This document shows positions 1 to 12,147 of a stretch of DNA of 64,000 nt, piece after piece. The notes below the pieces were generated by a model that was not told the origin of the DNA, made no database searches, and worked only from the letters and a program-made list of their open reading frames with translations. The first letter of the stretch is position 1, and the number at the start of each line of letters is the position of its first letter. Source of the stretch: Branchiostoma belcheri (taxonomy: Eukaryota > Chordata > Leptocardii > Amphioxiformes > Branchiostomatidae); the NCBI RefSeq assembly GCF_001625305.1, contig NW_017803921.1, positions 352,100 through 416,099 on the forward strand, written 5' to 3'. Made by a program: the position numbers and the translations under genes.

Positions 1-594
1 TTTCGATACTGTTGGTCAAGTGCAATTATGAATCAGTTAAAACGTAAAAGCAACATGTCTTTCATCAAAACAACAACTCAATTACTATAGTAAATGGTCT
101 TAAATGTGACCCACTCTGGAAGATGAGAAAAGACTTCTGAAGTTGAAACTTATCTAACATAAGTGACACATCATAACGTACATGGCTGTAAAAATAGGAG
201 GCTATTCATTCTATACATGTACAGGTCATTGACACAAAATTCATCTACAGACTAGGCCTGTAAGTCTCCCACGTTCTGCTAGGGGACGCAACTTGGTCGG
301 ACCGCTTTATCCAATCCACCACCCCGACCAGATAACTCGAAAAAGCTTACATGGATTGTCTTCATGTTTGGTATGTAAATTTGTCTTAACGAGTTATCGA
401 CATGATTAGATTTTGGGCTCCCTTGCGGCTTGTAATGGTACTGCAGCGGCACTTCCGAGTTTGATGTCTCATATTATGCATGATCTGGAAATGCTAGGGT
501 CACGATATTTTCTATAGTAGATAGCTATTGTGTTGTGACTCGAGAAGTGGCGTAACTTCACTTGCAGCCCGAGCCTGGCACTACTAAAGGGGCA
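1..594. other. Gene-free flank downstream of the DED-OTU-GT4-Death gene
   Basis: No coding exon can be supported here. The stretch lies downstream of the minus-strand stop codon at 595-597 and so would hold its 3' untranslated region. I see no clear minus-strand AATAAA before the window edge, so the transcript end may lie outside. Confidence 0.4.
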
Positions 595-3500
595 CTAGTC
601 GTCTGAAGATTCCGATGAGTCTGAAACATCTGAAAAAAATAAAATAACATTAATATTTTCAAGCATATTCTTGAAAAGTGCACTAATATACAAGCATTTT
701 TCACGAAATATAATCGCAACGCATCCATTCAATCAAACAAAGGATAAATTCAGATATACCTTCCAAACTCTCGGCGGTGAGTGTGTGGCCGATTTTTGTA
801 AGAGCCTTCTTCAGAGTTTGAAGAGTCGCCGCTTTTCCAGCCTTGCCTTTCCTGTTTCTCCACCGTTTCAGCATCTCCCTACACCTGCTGTTGTTGCCAC
901 GTTTCAGTTCCAGTATCTCATCTATCTCGTTCTCCTCGAACTTCAGCTTCCGTGCCAGGTCGTCCCAGTTGGCGCTGGCCCCGCGGACCACTTTGTCGAA
1001 ATACCTCGACACGTCAGCTGGAACAAAATGTAGATCATATAAGATGTTGCTAAATACCAATGTAGTCGGTAAGGTGTAAGTATCGAAACATAACTTTAAC
1101 GGGAAAATATAGGCCATGTAATGGTCTGTCTGACATGTAGGGATTGGGCACTGTATTCGCCCTAGAATGTTTACAACTGTAGGGAATGCGCATACTAGCA
1201 CTGCTTCCGCTGCCCTCAGTTATATATATCATTCTCTTGTATCTAATATCATCCAATGACATCGTAATTTTTTATATAAATCTTCTTAACTCACCCTGCT
1301 TTGCTCGAGCTGCAGGCTGTTGTTTTCGTCGCTTTCTCGGTTCTTCCAGGTCGGATGAACTGACGCTGTCAGCCGACCGTTTCCTCGTCCTTTGTCCTAA
1401 GAAAGACGTATGAAGGTAGTTGGGGTGACATTACCTAAATCATCCATCTACACCGTATATCGATATACATATAGAAATATGTACAAACAATTTGATATTT
1501 TCCTATGACAAAGAAATCTTTGACATAAGTCTTCTGAACTCACCTTGCTTTGCTTCAGCTGCAGGCGGTTGTTTTCGTCGCTTTCTCGGCTCTTCCAGAT
1601 CGGATGAAATGACGCTGGTGGCCGACCTCTTCCTCGACCTTTGTCCTGAGAAAGTACATTTGACACAGGGACATGAGATGTTAGATCATGACTAATTACG
1701 ACAGCATGCTCTTCAATTATCACTTGAACATATAGGGTGGAAGTGACTGTTTTACACAATGTATATAGTTCGTAGGACTCTCACTAGACCTTTATCACTA
1801 CATTGCTGTGTACTTGATCACTGGAAGGTTTACCTCGGTTCTCGTAGGACACCGTGCTGGTGCTGGGCTGTTTCTGATGGATGTCACTCGCTGATGCACA
1901 ACCGGCGTCTTCCGCTCTGCTGTTAGAGCCTAAAAATGTAACACCCGTCATTAAAAATCATATACAGGTCGGCATATTTATATTTACAGTTGAGAGCATT
2001 CTGTTGCATGAACTTCCTTTGTCAATAGCATTATTGTACTTTGATTGCTGCAACAAACATCAATAGATTATGTATGAATACATTATGCACCCCTAAGGCG
2101 TAGGCACCACATACATTTTTAGGTATACAACGTTAAATTGAAGTATAAGGTATAACATATGGTAGTAGCTTTAATTGTCTGATTATTGACAAAGTTACGA
2201 ATGTGTTACTTACAGCCGTCCACGCCGCATGCCAGGAGGAACTGCTTGTGAGATTCCTTCCAGTACTCCGACTTCCAGAGTTTGTCTTTCAGCCTCTGGG
2301 CAGCGTCGTGTTCCCTCTGTCCGTTCTCAAAAATCTTGATGATTTTCTTAGCCAGCCTCTTGGCGTCCTGTTCGTCGTCTCCCTCCATCTCCACGATGTT
2401 GCGGTCGAACTCGGGGTCCAGGTCCTTCTTGATGAACTCAGCCAGCCCGGACCTGTCGGAGATGATGACGGGAACGCCTGCAGCGATGGCCTCCAGACCG
2501 ACAAGACCGAACGGCTCGGCGCGGGACGCCATGATGACTACGTGGGCCTGCCGGATGTCGCGGCACAGATCCTCCTGCGTGCCGTACTCCAAGGCCGTGA
2601 AGTGAAAGGACCCCGATCTGATGTTAGCATCTATGATCCTCTTGCTCTGCTGGAAGGCGTCCCTCAGTATTCCTTTGATTCGCCACTTTGCTCTTCGGAA
2701 ACGCTGGATGACGTCGTTCATGGCTATGGCAACGAGGTCGTAGCCCTTCAGCCTCTCTACGCCCTTGACCCTGCCGATGGACAACACCACCTTCGTCTCC
2801 GTTTCGACGTACGTCATCTTTGTGTTCTTGAAGATGTCGGACGGCTTCGGCAAGAAGATGTGGTGCGGTGTTGAGCTCCTCAGCTGGTTCTGGTAGTAGT
2901 CAAAGATGACAGGCCCCACGGAGAATATCACGTCAGCATGTTCCATGTCATCTTGGATGGCTTTGCTCTTGTCTCCGATCCCCATCGCCCGTTCGTCACT
3001 CTTGTAGTGCTCGGTATCTTCTGGTATCACGTGGCCAAAGAGAAGGAACTTGGCGTGTTGGAGCTCGAGGCGTTCTTCCTTGAGCTTTCTTGCAGCCTTG
3101 CTGGTGATGTCTACATGGCCGATGACGTAGCCGATGTCGTCAGGAAGACTTGGATAACGGCTCAGGTGGTCATACGTCAGCCAGCTCAGAGATGGCTCCC
3201 TGTCATCGCCTTCGTGGAGTTTGGGGAATAGTAAAATAACGCCATCTTCGGCTATGGCTCTGTCCTTATCCTTGTTGTGTTTGTCCTTGTTGTACAGGAC
3301 TGTGTTGTACACCTTCACGTCCTCAGCCCTTAACACACACGCCGCCTGGCAGTTCATAGTCGACACGCCACCTTTAGCCGTACCGTACTCGTCGCTGATC
3401 AGCAGAACAGCATGCTTACCTACCAATTTAAAACATTACATAGTTTGCAATCTCTTGCAGATTTGCTAAAGCTACAAGATAGGGGGACTGGCACTCGACA

Positions 3501-6500
3501 TATAAGTCAAGTGAGTTAAGTCATGTTGGAAGATAGAAACAATCTTTGATATTTAACTATTTGCATATCAAGAAACTTGTGAAAAACATTACCAACCTTT
3601 CTTTCCTTTGGTGTTCCTGTACATGTGTTGCGTAGATGTCAGGTTCATCTGCCCGGACGATTTGGCTGCAAAATAAATGTTTGGCTCTTTGATTATGCTT
3701 ACCTTCGCAGAATTATGGAAACACATTGTTTTTATTTATTTATTTATTTATTGTTTATTTCAGGCTCAATGGCCCATAGCACAGACAGACAACATTACAC
3801 AAACACATCTAAAATAAAACATCTAAGTGGGTATAAGTAGATAAAAGACTGTCGAGCCCTTACAGTGGGCGGACTAGTCTACAGTAGTGGCTCCAGAATG
3901 GGCTAGAGCGAAAGGTCTCTGAGCGGAGCAGCAGTTTGACAATTGCGTTCTCAGACGCTAAGAGACGCGAAGCAAAAGAGCACAACAACTTCCGACGCCT
4001 GGCGTCAAACGTGTCGACACGAGTCTGTACAAATAGGTCGCTGTTACTAGTACTCCTAGGCTGAGACAGCAGGATTTTAAGACCATCGTGATAAGCAACT
4101 CGTAGCCTATGAATGTTTCCTGCTCTGTAGCTGGAGTAATTTTTGCTCTGTTTCTTATTCTTAGTCTTCTTCCCCTTTTTTCTCCAAACACCAGAAGTCT
4201 ATCACCATGGTAACTGGTGCTTGGGGGCGTGTTTTACAGTTGCTGTTTTCTTACAGTTGTAATTTTCTTAACGATTACTTTGCTAGTGTTTTAATGTAAA
4301 GTTGGTGTATGCTCCTAGAAAATGAAGTTACCATCAAGACTTGCATAGTGGTTCTCGGCATAATGCCCCAGCAGAAGTGGAGGTTCCTTCCTAGCCGCAG
4401 TCCCGGGACTCGGCGTCAGGATGGTGACGTAGTTCTCCGCCTCTACACTCGACACGATGCTGACGTCATGACCAAACATGTCCGCCATGACCTGTAGGAC
4501 GATGTGGTCTCCCCACGTCCCGTCACGTGACATGGAGTCCAGGTATCGGTCCCAGTTCTGATCTGGGACGAAGGCTCTGAGATGATCACCCCGGCTCTGC
4601 AAATCAAGTTGAAAGTCAACAGTGAAAATACATTTTGATGATAACATTTTTGAGGGTGGTGGGATGGTGGACGACTTATCATATGTTCAATTGTTTCCAA
4701 TGGCATTGCTGACATTATTTATCACACATAATCTAATGTTCACATGTCCTTAAGCATTCAGATGATGCAAATTTGTACAAAATTAATATATTTGCTTAAT
4801 GTATTTACATTGTACGGGTTCTCCCTCAGGTAGTCAACTGCCTGTCTGCGTAGCTCCACGTGGCTAGTTCGTCTCCCTTCTGTACGGAAGAGTTGATCGG
4901 CCACGGCGTGAAACAGACAGTTTCCATCCTTCGGTACCTCAGCACGGAAGGTCAGACCTGACTCAGCCACGTGCCTGGACAGTCTGTTGTAGGTGTCAGT
5001 ACGGGAGTCGTCTGCTATTTTCACCTCTGTCAAGAGGTGCTTCAACGACTCAAAGGCATCTGCAGAAAAAGTTTATCACTTGTAAGATATCGTCGTGTAT
5101 ACTAGAAGTAAATGTATGTTCTGTAGAATTTTGTAGAAGGTTCTTATTGTCATACTAAATGATCTCAGTTTCTCAGTTTCTTATTGTCATACTGAATGAT
5201 CTCATAGATGGACAGGCTGAGTTAAATTTGAGTCACAAAGATTCCGTTCGAAGGATCATAGTTTCATAAATGTTTCTGTATTCAAATTTCTTGTTGACAG
5301 GATCAGGGAACCGATATAATGACAATCTTTATTGACAAATCAAATTTACAGCGACTTTCTTGTCTTGAGGTTTTCTACTACTATGGATACAAACTGATTA
5401 ACCTACATACAGGTACCTGAATGCATTGAGTCATGTTGAGTTTGACGTATCACTTATGCTACTAGTTCTCATGTCTAAACATTCTTAGCAATATTTACCT
5501 ATTTTTACACAGTAAGGTTACAATGTATAAGCTATCAGTGTTTCTTACCCAGTACGTATGTGTGAATTACGTTCTCGGCAGATGTTCCGTGCGTCTGTGT
5601 AGAGCTCCTAGCTCTGCCGTAGTCCCCTCCATCCTCATACTGAAGACTTGTCAGTTCTGTTCTTGGTGATTTGGCTACGGCTATGTCAGCGTCTTGAAAA
5701 TAAAATAGATTGTTTCTCATCATCATACTATGGTTGTCATTGTCACCGAAGTATACAGTAAAACATTAGTAAATTATACATCTTTAGATGCATAAAAACA
5801 AGTATATCATGCAGTAAATCCTACCTTCCTTTCGTGGTCGTTTTGCTGAGATGTTAAGTTTCTTAAGTGCTGCAGTGATAAAATTGAAACAAAAAGTATT
5901 AAGGAGTAAAGAAAAAAGTGTCAAAACTCACCAGCAAAGATTTATATTCACAAATTGTTGATTTATAAAGAATGATCAACTGGACATATATATTGGTGAC
6001 GTAAAACGTGCGTTATCTAAAGTTAATGTTTAACCATGAGCGATAACCACACCCACAACGCTATTCTTTGCGACAGGCAGCCATGTTGTTTATTCACGAC
6101 GTCACTATTGTGTCCTTGTCTGACATGAATACGTGATATCGAGCAGTACTAGCTGGCAATTTGAACACAATAGAAATCTTATCAAATAAATATTGTATCA
6201 ATATCCTCGTCCACAACATAAAGACACTCGAACGCACGTGATATAGCCTGATGATATGTAGTTATGTAACTGCAGACTTTAACCTCTGAAACTTAATCCA
6301 AAGCTTTCATGAAATGGGTATAAAAATAGTTAAAACTCTTGTTTCTCCTGTCTAGATTTCCTATCTTTTTATTTAATTATACCCCGAAACGGGCTTTCGT
6401 GAAATGATTGTTGTATGTTTAACCCGCAGCATGGGGTCATCGTCAATGTACATATTTCATAAAATCAGTTAATTACATATTCCATAGTGTTTGCTCGATA

Positions 6501-7001
6501 TGGATCGCGTGTAATCAACCTTTTTCTCCTGAGAAAACAACTGGTATATGTCACCGTGGTTGGCGTTTCACTTTCACATTCATGTAAGGGTAACGACCAG
6601 TAATTTCTAGACAGGGGGGGGGCGTTGGCACAAACGATTTTACACTTATTTACTGATAATTTTAACTTCTTTCCTTGTAATGGAACGGTTGTTGGACCCT
6701 AATTTGCTGGTATTAAGTTTTACGTACCTTTCCTTTCATCTTCAGCAACTTTCTCTGCCTGCTCGGCGAAGTCATGTCTGCCGATTTTTGTCAGTAGGCC
6801 TGCAAGAAGCGAGAGATCCCCAGTCTTCAACTTCCCTTCTTTTTCCATTTGTATGAAGATCTGGTGAGCGTTGGCTTTTTGGACGAATCCCGCTGCCAGT
6901 ATTTCTGCACCACTGACATAGTTGCGAAGATCTCGAAGTTCTTCGTCTACTAAGTTTTTAGAAATCTTCAGGAACAGATCTTGACGAGGATTGTCCGACA
7001 T
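595..7001 (-). CDS. DED-OTU-GT4 glycosyltransferase-Death domain protein (948 aa, 12 exons)
   Basis: Exons: 6728-7001, 5825-5869, 5549-5692, 4809-5059, 4332-4596, 3597-3665, 2214-3419, 1834-1929, 1544-1645, 1295-1396, 760-1017, 595-629. They total 2847 nt with matching phases and GT/AG ends. Residues 1-91 form a death effector domain (LFLKISKNLVDEELRDLR early, GRHDFAEQ at the RxDL position). Residues 155-326 form an OTU cysteine protease: DGNCLF gives Cys202, NHYASLD gives His321. Residues 350-751 form a GT-B fold family 4 glycosyltransferase, with an N-terminal KGGVST loop, GHVDITS, and the EX7E motif E651-E659 in EPFGLVGLEA. Residues 784-851 are two basic repeats; 852-937 a Death domain; the tail is acidic (DSSESSDD). 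OTU proteases remove ubiquitin; GT4 enzymes move sugars from nucleotide-sugars; DED and Death domains recruit caspase or NF-kB complexes. No signal peptide or membrane span is seen, so cytosolic or nuclear. Substrates are unknown. The full domain order is one I do not recognise. Confidence 0.85.
1295..1645 (-). repeat. Tandem duplicated 102-nt exon pair encoding basic repeats
   Basis: Exons 1544-1645 and 1295-1396 are both 102 nt, both phase 1-1, and encode near-identical 34-residue units (GQRSRKRSA..SSDLEEPRKRRKQ). Each unit carries two clusters resembling nuclear localisation signals. The paralogue has one such unit (21403-21525). Phase 1-1 means either copy can be skipped or repeated without a frame change. 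Confidence 0.8.
2214..3419 (-). CDS. GT4-type glycosyltransferase exon
   Basis: One 1206-nt exon encodes both Rossmann halves of a GT-B enzyme. Visible motifs are VLLISDEYGTAKGGVST, a hinge region SIGRVKGVERLKGYD, and the donor-binding EPFGLVGLEAIAAGVPVI with both glutamates of EX7E. Nothing obvious is lost, so it may be active. The paralogous plus-strand locus has no counterpart: the matching interval 21083-21402 is only 320 bp. The single large exon among small ones is consistent with acquisition as a block, but that is inference. Confidence 0.85.
3735..4190 (-). mobile_element. Possible retroelement 3' remnant in intron
   Basis: On the minus strand the stretch ends in an AATA-rich tail (3735-3752) preceded by GCCCATTGAGCCTGAAATAA, as in many non-LTR retroelement ends. 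It fills most of the intron between the OTU and glycosyltransferase exons. No coding match was recognised. Confidence 0.3.
4332..5059 (-). CDS. OTU protease exons (4809-5059 and 4332-4596)
   Basis: These two exons are 251 and 265 nt long, exactly as in the plus-strand paralogue (20360-20610 and 20818-21082), with the same phases. The first holds the Cys box VPKDGNCLFHAVADQL; the second ends in the His box HYAENHYASLD. The intron between them is also recognisably similar in the two loci, which points to a recent duplication or gene conversion. Confidence 0.85.
6565..6577 (-). promoter_or_regulatory. ISRE/IRF-like site in intron 1
   Basis: On the minus strand the sequence reads GTGAAAGTGAAAC, a full match to the IRF consensus GAAANNGAAA. 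It lies in intron 1 of the DED-OTU-GT4-Death gene, about 430 bp inside the start codon. The paralogue has GAAAGTGAAAGG upstream of its start. Such a site could occur once by chance; its presence in both paralogues makes it more credible. Confidence 0.45.
6728..7001 (-). CDS. Exon 1: death effector domain
   Basis: Starts at ATG 7001 in a good context (caaaATGtcg) and ends in phase 1 at a GT donor. Helices 1 and 2 fit the DED pattern (SKNLVDEELRDLRNYV), and the last helix carries RHDFAEQAEKV, close to the RxDLL helix of FADD-type DEDs. A related fragment, KIGRAECAEDAERIAASER, occurs in a small exon of the paralogous plus-strand locus (18654-18734). Confidence 0.75.
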
Positions 7002-8318
7002 TTTGGAGCTCGAGAACTTTCTGGCGTTACACCTGCCGAAACTAACGGAAATCCCCAGTCAGACCTGTAAGGAGCGCCGGTCCAACTGGCGTCGGTTGGG
7101 AGGGGGGTGTTTTCATCACCAACCCACAACCATCTTCTTGTGGTCTTTGTAGCCTACATTTTCCACTTAGGAGCCACGTACCCTCTTTGATATGAACGTT
7201 ATGAACAGACACGTCGTGTTGTATTGTACCTAACTTCACTTTTATAGAAATGTAAGTGTGAAATAGGACGGCCCACCCCCCAGAATGTCTTGGTGCGGTC
7301 CTACATTGTTACTCAAGGTCATGCCAGACAGGTAAACAAAGAGAGATCAAAGGTAGAAGGTGATAGGTCCCTGGCTGATCTGGTCTCAGTGTACCTGAGC
7401 CCGCCTGTGTGAAGGCACAGAAGGTGGAATTTGTAAGGTACAGTGTTAGGACAGGAGGTGGCGATCAAGTCTTTGTCTTAACGCATCACTGCTTCAATTG
7501 TAAACAAGCCATTTGTTTCACATGTCCGTCAGCAACAAAGGTGTGGACGGAGTCAAAATAACCTGTACAACACAACAGCGAAAACGTTGTAGAAAACTGG
7601 TGCAAAAACGATACAGTAAAAGGAAACAATCGGAAAAGGAATATTCCGAGACTTTCAAACAAACAAACAAACACACACACACACACACACAAATATGAGC
7701 TTTGTAAGAAAGTAAGAAAATATGCTTTATGGTATGATGACGGAGAATCAACATTTTGCTACAATTTACTGAGCTACACCAAATACAAGTGTTGGTACAA
7801 AACTGTATAGCTAGCAAACGTATTTTAGCGAGTCTTTCGGTATTTGCGGAGAGCACGAGAGAGACCCGACAGAAATGTTTAGTATTATTCATGTGTAGGT
7901 ATGAACGTCTTCTTGGGGCGTTCAAGTAGGGAAAAGGCGCAAGAAGTTGGCGCAAGGGCGTGTTCTCAGTCGTAACCAACCGTAACTAAGTGGACAGTAC
8001 CATTTTGTGCCTGTGAGTTGAGTTGAAGCAATCCTAGGGAAAACCGACTAAAGACGAGCCTCATAATTCCAACATTTTTCGTTGCAAAAATCTAGCGATC
8101 TCAGAGAGTAAACTTATGCTCTAATCTATACTTGTGAGCTGTCAAAACCCTTGTTCTTCCTTACAAATAACTAGCACCTAAGCACACACACCCCTCAGGT
8201 GTTGTTGGAATGGTTCGCTCCTTTCCATAGGTAACGGCCGTCTCAATCTTAGCTTCAAAGTTGCAGTGAACACATCTGCGTTCAGCTCTCAAAGTTACCT
8301 CCAGAACTTAAGATAAAA
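7002..8318. promoter_or_regulatory. Divergent intergenic region
   Basis: This 1.3 kb separates the minus-strand DED-OTU-GT4-Death start from the plus-strand Reeler gene start, so it should hold both promoters. It contains an AAAC/AC microsatellite at about 7660-7692. No TATA box was convincing. Confidence 0.4.
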
Positions 8319-11300
8319 ATGTGTCGTGTTTGGTTGTCCGTTTTTCTGGTGTACTTCACGGCGTGTTCCCTGCAGCTTGGCGCGTGTTTCCCGGGCGGGG
8401 CCCCGACGGACGCCTGCCAGAACCTGACGCCCGGGCACGTCAACATCACCGCCAACTCCTCCGCAACACCCTTCACTCTCATGCCGGTCAGCACCACCTA
8501 CCAACCCGGAGGCACACTGGTCGGTGAGTAGCAACTAACCTTGTACATGTCAGCATCACGATCACTGTTTGTTCCGGACTCGATGCACAAATTCTTGTAT
8601 AAAATTTCGATTTTTTTTTTCGGAGACCAGCGTGATGTAAACAATGGTATGGGTATGCATTTTTGATAGCCGCTACCAGAACTGACCACAAATGGATGCT
8701 TTCTCTAATTGAAAAAAATAAGATACGAAAGCCTTTGCCTTTCGGTGAGTAGCAGTAAACTGTACCAACTGATATTTTACTTGTCAGCATCACAACCTGT
8801 TTGTCTCTCGTATTCGATCATTCATGTAGAAATTGTCGTTCAAAAGGTCACTTTTGTTCTAAAGGAATAACTGAAGAGCAAAATGTTTTAACATCAAAGT
8901 TGAATTAAACTTTTGAAAAATTATGAATTTGACAGTTTAACCCCTCTGAGTTTCGGTGGCCGGCAATTACTTGCAATCGTTTCGAGCCGACCGTTACAAA
9001 AAATACGCAAATTTTACTTCAACTGATTGTGAAAATTCTACCAGAAACAGACTTGCCTACAAGCAAAAAATGACCGCAAAGGGATGCTTTCTCTAACTGG
9101 AAAGATGAAGACACGAAAGCCTTTGTCTTTGCAAAACTGGAGTTGACTTAAACTTTGAAAGAGATGGAAATCCATTATGGCTTTCTGTTGACTATTAGAA
9201 TCGACTGGAAGCGACCGTTACACAAATGGATATTATGCTCCGACAGTCTCTTTTACTTGAGAGGTCTTAAAAATCCACTTCATCTGTCGTGAAGTGAGAA
9301 GGGAAAGGCGAGTGTTGTGGAGACAGGGTTTTTGTTTCTTGCCAACACGTCTTGGATGACTGGGCTGTTAAAGACATGATGGAAACGGAATAAAATTACT
9401 TTGGACGTTTTATATACATAGTACACTAGTACTACATACACACGTTTTCCACAGTAAATCTATACTGCCTAGCTAGTCCAATTCGTTGTAGGATTTTCAG
9501 ATGACCAAGTTTCCGCCACATCACAAGTGAATTTTGTACCCCACATCTTTACTTCGACTGTCACAAAAACATTCTGTATATGTGACGCCGTAAAAAACGA
9601 ACATAGCTTCCTATGCTTTTCCAGTTATAAAACGAGTAAAGAGTATATATAGGAGGCCCGCCAAAAGCTAACTCGGATGCTCAACCTCTATTGTACCCAG
9701 AACCGTGCCTATCTAGTTCCATACCAGACCAGTGGGTAAGGGTTAGGATCAGGCACGGTTCTGGATAGTCTCCGTGCATCCAAGAACGTAGATTTACTCT
9801 AGGCATGGTTCTGGATATGCATGGACTATCCAGGACCGTGCCTGAGCGTGGTTCTGGTCAAAGCACGGTTCTGTATAGAACAACTCCCCTACACCCTCTC
9901 CCTAGCCGCACTAGATACATGTAGATATTCTTAGATTTCCTCCAGTTTCCTTCGGGTAATACGTAGACTGGATGACAGTAGGCCATTGCAGGTTTTCCAA
10001 CACTATTAATGTAACGTACGCAGCTTACATCTTTTCTTACATTGATTCAGTTGAGAAATTCTATTAGAGTGCGGAGTCCACAAGACTCTGTCAACAAAGA
10101 CCGAAGAGGCACTTGACACTGCACGCTCAAGTGGTAACATTTTAACCAAGAAAGCTTTCTCGTCAATTAAGGCGGGGCTGGCTCCGCGGGAAGTACAGAC
10201 GTATGTCAAACGCTCACACTCCAGAACACTTGACAGAAATATAAAGCCTTTTGCAGCAAGTGTGGTGAGACGATAGAACTGTGCCGTGTTTCAATAGGAA
10301 CTGCGCGAGAAGTAGGTTTATGTACTAAAATAAGTACGGTTCAGACCTCGACTTCTTTTGTTAGCTCTAAATTATAGATAAAGGTTGCAATCACTGCATA
10401 TATAATATATTATTGATATCGACGCAATAGGTATAAGGTATCGTCCTTTAGCATGTAGCATATGAGTTAGAGAAGAGAATAAGAAAATATTTCTTTAAGA
10501 CGCTGACTTTTTTGTCCTAAGGGTCCATTTCATTGTGAAATCCAAACATCCGATAATGTGTTCGTGAAAACGGTATGTCAAGTGCCTTAAAAGCATGTCA
10601 AAACCAACATGAAGTAAAGAAAGAAAATGTCTTTGCATGCAAAATCTAGTTTGAATGTCCTCTAAATGTCACTCACTCACTCACTCACTCGCTTACTCAC
10701 TCACCCACTCGCTCGCTCACTCACTCACTCTTGCCGCAGTCGCTCCTTACCCTCTCACTCACTCACTCATTCCACTCACTCACTCACTCACTCACTCACT
10801 CACTCACTCACTCACTCACTCACTCACTCACTCACTCACTCACTCACTCACAGTAATAGTCCCGTACGTAGCTCGTCTACCATAGGGGTAGTCTGAGAGA
10901 GAGGCATGGATAGATACGTAATAGACACATAGATAGATATAGATATACGCATTTATGTATATGGCGTTTTCCATTACTTTCCACCAGTTAGAGTGATGGG
11001 TGCGGACTTCCGAGGCATCCTTCTGCAGGCCCGAAACAGCACGAACGAGGCAGTCGGCTTCTGGTCGGACTTTCCCGACTTCACCCGATCTCTGACGTGC
11101 AACAACTCGGCAGACTCCGTCACTCACCAGAACACTTCGGTAAAAGTCGCCGGAACCAACTTCACCTGGAACGCGCCGAGGGAGTCCCCGGGGGATGTCG
11201 TTTTCTGGTACGTCCGTTTTTATCTTTATCGTAGATGACCATATATGGTATTTGCACTCACGTGATTATGACGTAGGTATTGTAAACCAGTACGTCCACA

Positions 11301-12147
11301 GAACATACTGCAACAAGCAGTAAGTGTATTGCATGTATTAGAAAAAACAGACGATCGTTTTTCTCTTATATCTCTAGCATTTTCGTCACTATTTCCCCAA
11401 ACAAGTACAATTTTTTTTCCTGATCCATCGAAAACATCGATATTTTTAAATACAAAAATGTTTTGGTCTTACCAACACATTCCACTACCACGATCAATTA
11501 AAACATTAAGGTAAAACGCGATTCCTGTTCTTTAGGGAAATTGATAATAGTTAAACCATTTCGTCCAAATTTCCAAGAAACTGGCTATCAATAACTTATC
11601 TATTTATTCATTTATTACGATTGACCACATACATAATATACATGGAGGGCATGGTGGAACAGTTGCACCTAAGTGTTACTAGTATTATAAAAGTTTGTCT
11701 CTTTCTCTATTCAGGGCAACAATCGCCCAGTCCCGGGAGCAGTACTGGGCCAACATCACCTCAGACACGGTCTCTGGAGGTAAGACTTATAACATATTAC
11801 ATCGTCGTACGATTTTGATGCTGTAGAACCATTAATTAGCAGGCTGTGACACAACCAATCGCGGACAAGGATCTAAGGCAAACCCTTCCATAACAAGCCA
11901 GCAGAATTTTGCAGGACATATGCCAGGCTATCCCAAGATGTTCTCATTTCGCCATCGTGCTACGATCGCACGAAGTGCGTAACCAGACCCCAAATGACAA
12001 GTGTAACGATAGACTAATCTTTAGGTTTTTATACAACGTTCTTACAAGTGTTATCTTGTCCTTTCAGGAAACCGAGTCATCCTCCAGTTTGGAGTCTTCA
12101 GTCTGCTGAACATCATACTGCTGACTAACTGGATGATAGAGGGGTAG
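8319..12147 (+). CDS. Reeler-domain secreted protein (189 aa, 4 exons)
   Basis: Exons 8319-8523, 10988-11207, 11715-11779 and 12068-12147 total 570 nt with phases 1, 2, 1. Residues 1 to about 21 are a hydrophobic signal peptide (CRVWLSVFLVYFTACSL). A Reeler domain follows: CQNLTPGH near the start, PFTLMPVSTTYQPGGTLV, then VRVMGADFRGILLQAR, with a second cysteine in SLTCNNS and FTWNAP near the end, all typical of the family. The last exon encodes a hydrophobic C-terminal stretch (VFSLLNIILLTNW), either a membrane anchor or a GPI-type signal. Eight N-glycosylation sequons can be counted. Family members include insect and annelid defence proteins and the N-terminus of reelin and ferric-chelate reductase 1; this one has no DOMON or cytochrome b561 part. 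A role in defence or adhesion at the cell surface is inference. Confidence 0.85.
9655..9885. repeat. Degenerate foldback with repeated ACGGTTCTGGATAG-like motifs
   Basis: In the large first intron of the Reeler gene, the motif gcacggttctgga appears several times in both orientations (about 9695-9875). It looks like a decayed foldback element. No coding capacity. Confidence 0.45.
10669..10852. repeat. (CACT)n simple repeat
   Basis: Long CACT/CTCA tetranucleotide tract in intron 1 of the Reeler gene, interrupted around 10727-10760. It reads as S/L/T/H repeats in open frames, which are artefacts. Confidence 0.95.

Noticed and set aside
5549-5692. Weak likeness of the exon encoding STQTHGTSAENVIHTYVL to the last helix of the dsRBD-like module
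   Set aside because: Only a few aligned positions; not enough to claim a degenerate dsRBD in the DED-OTU gene.
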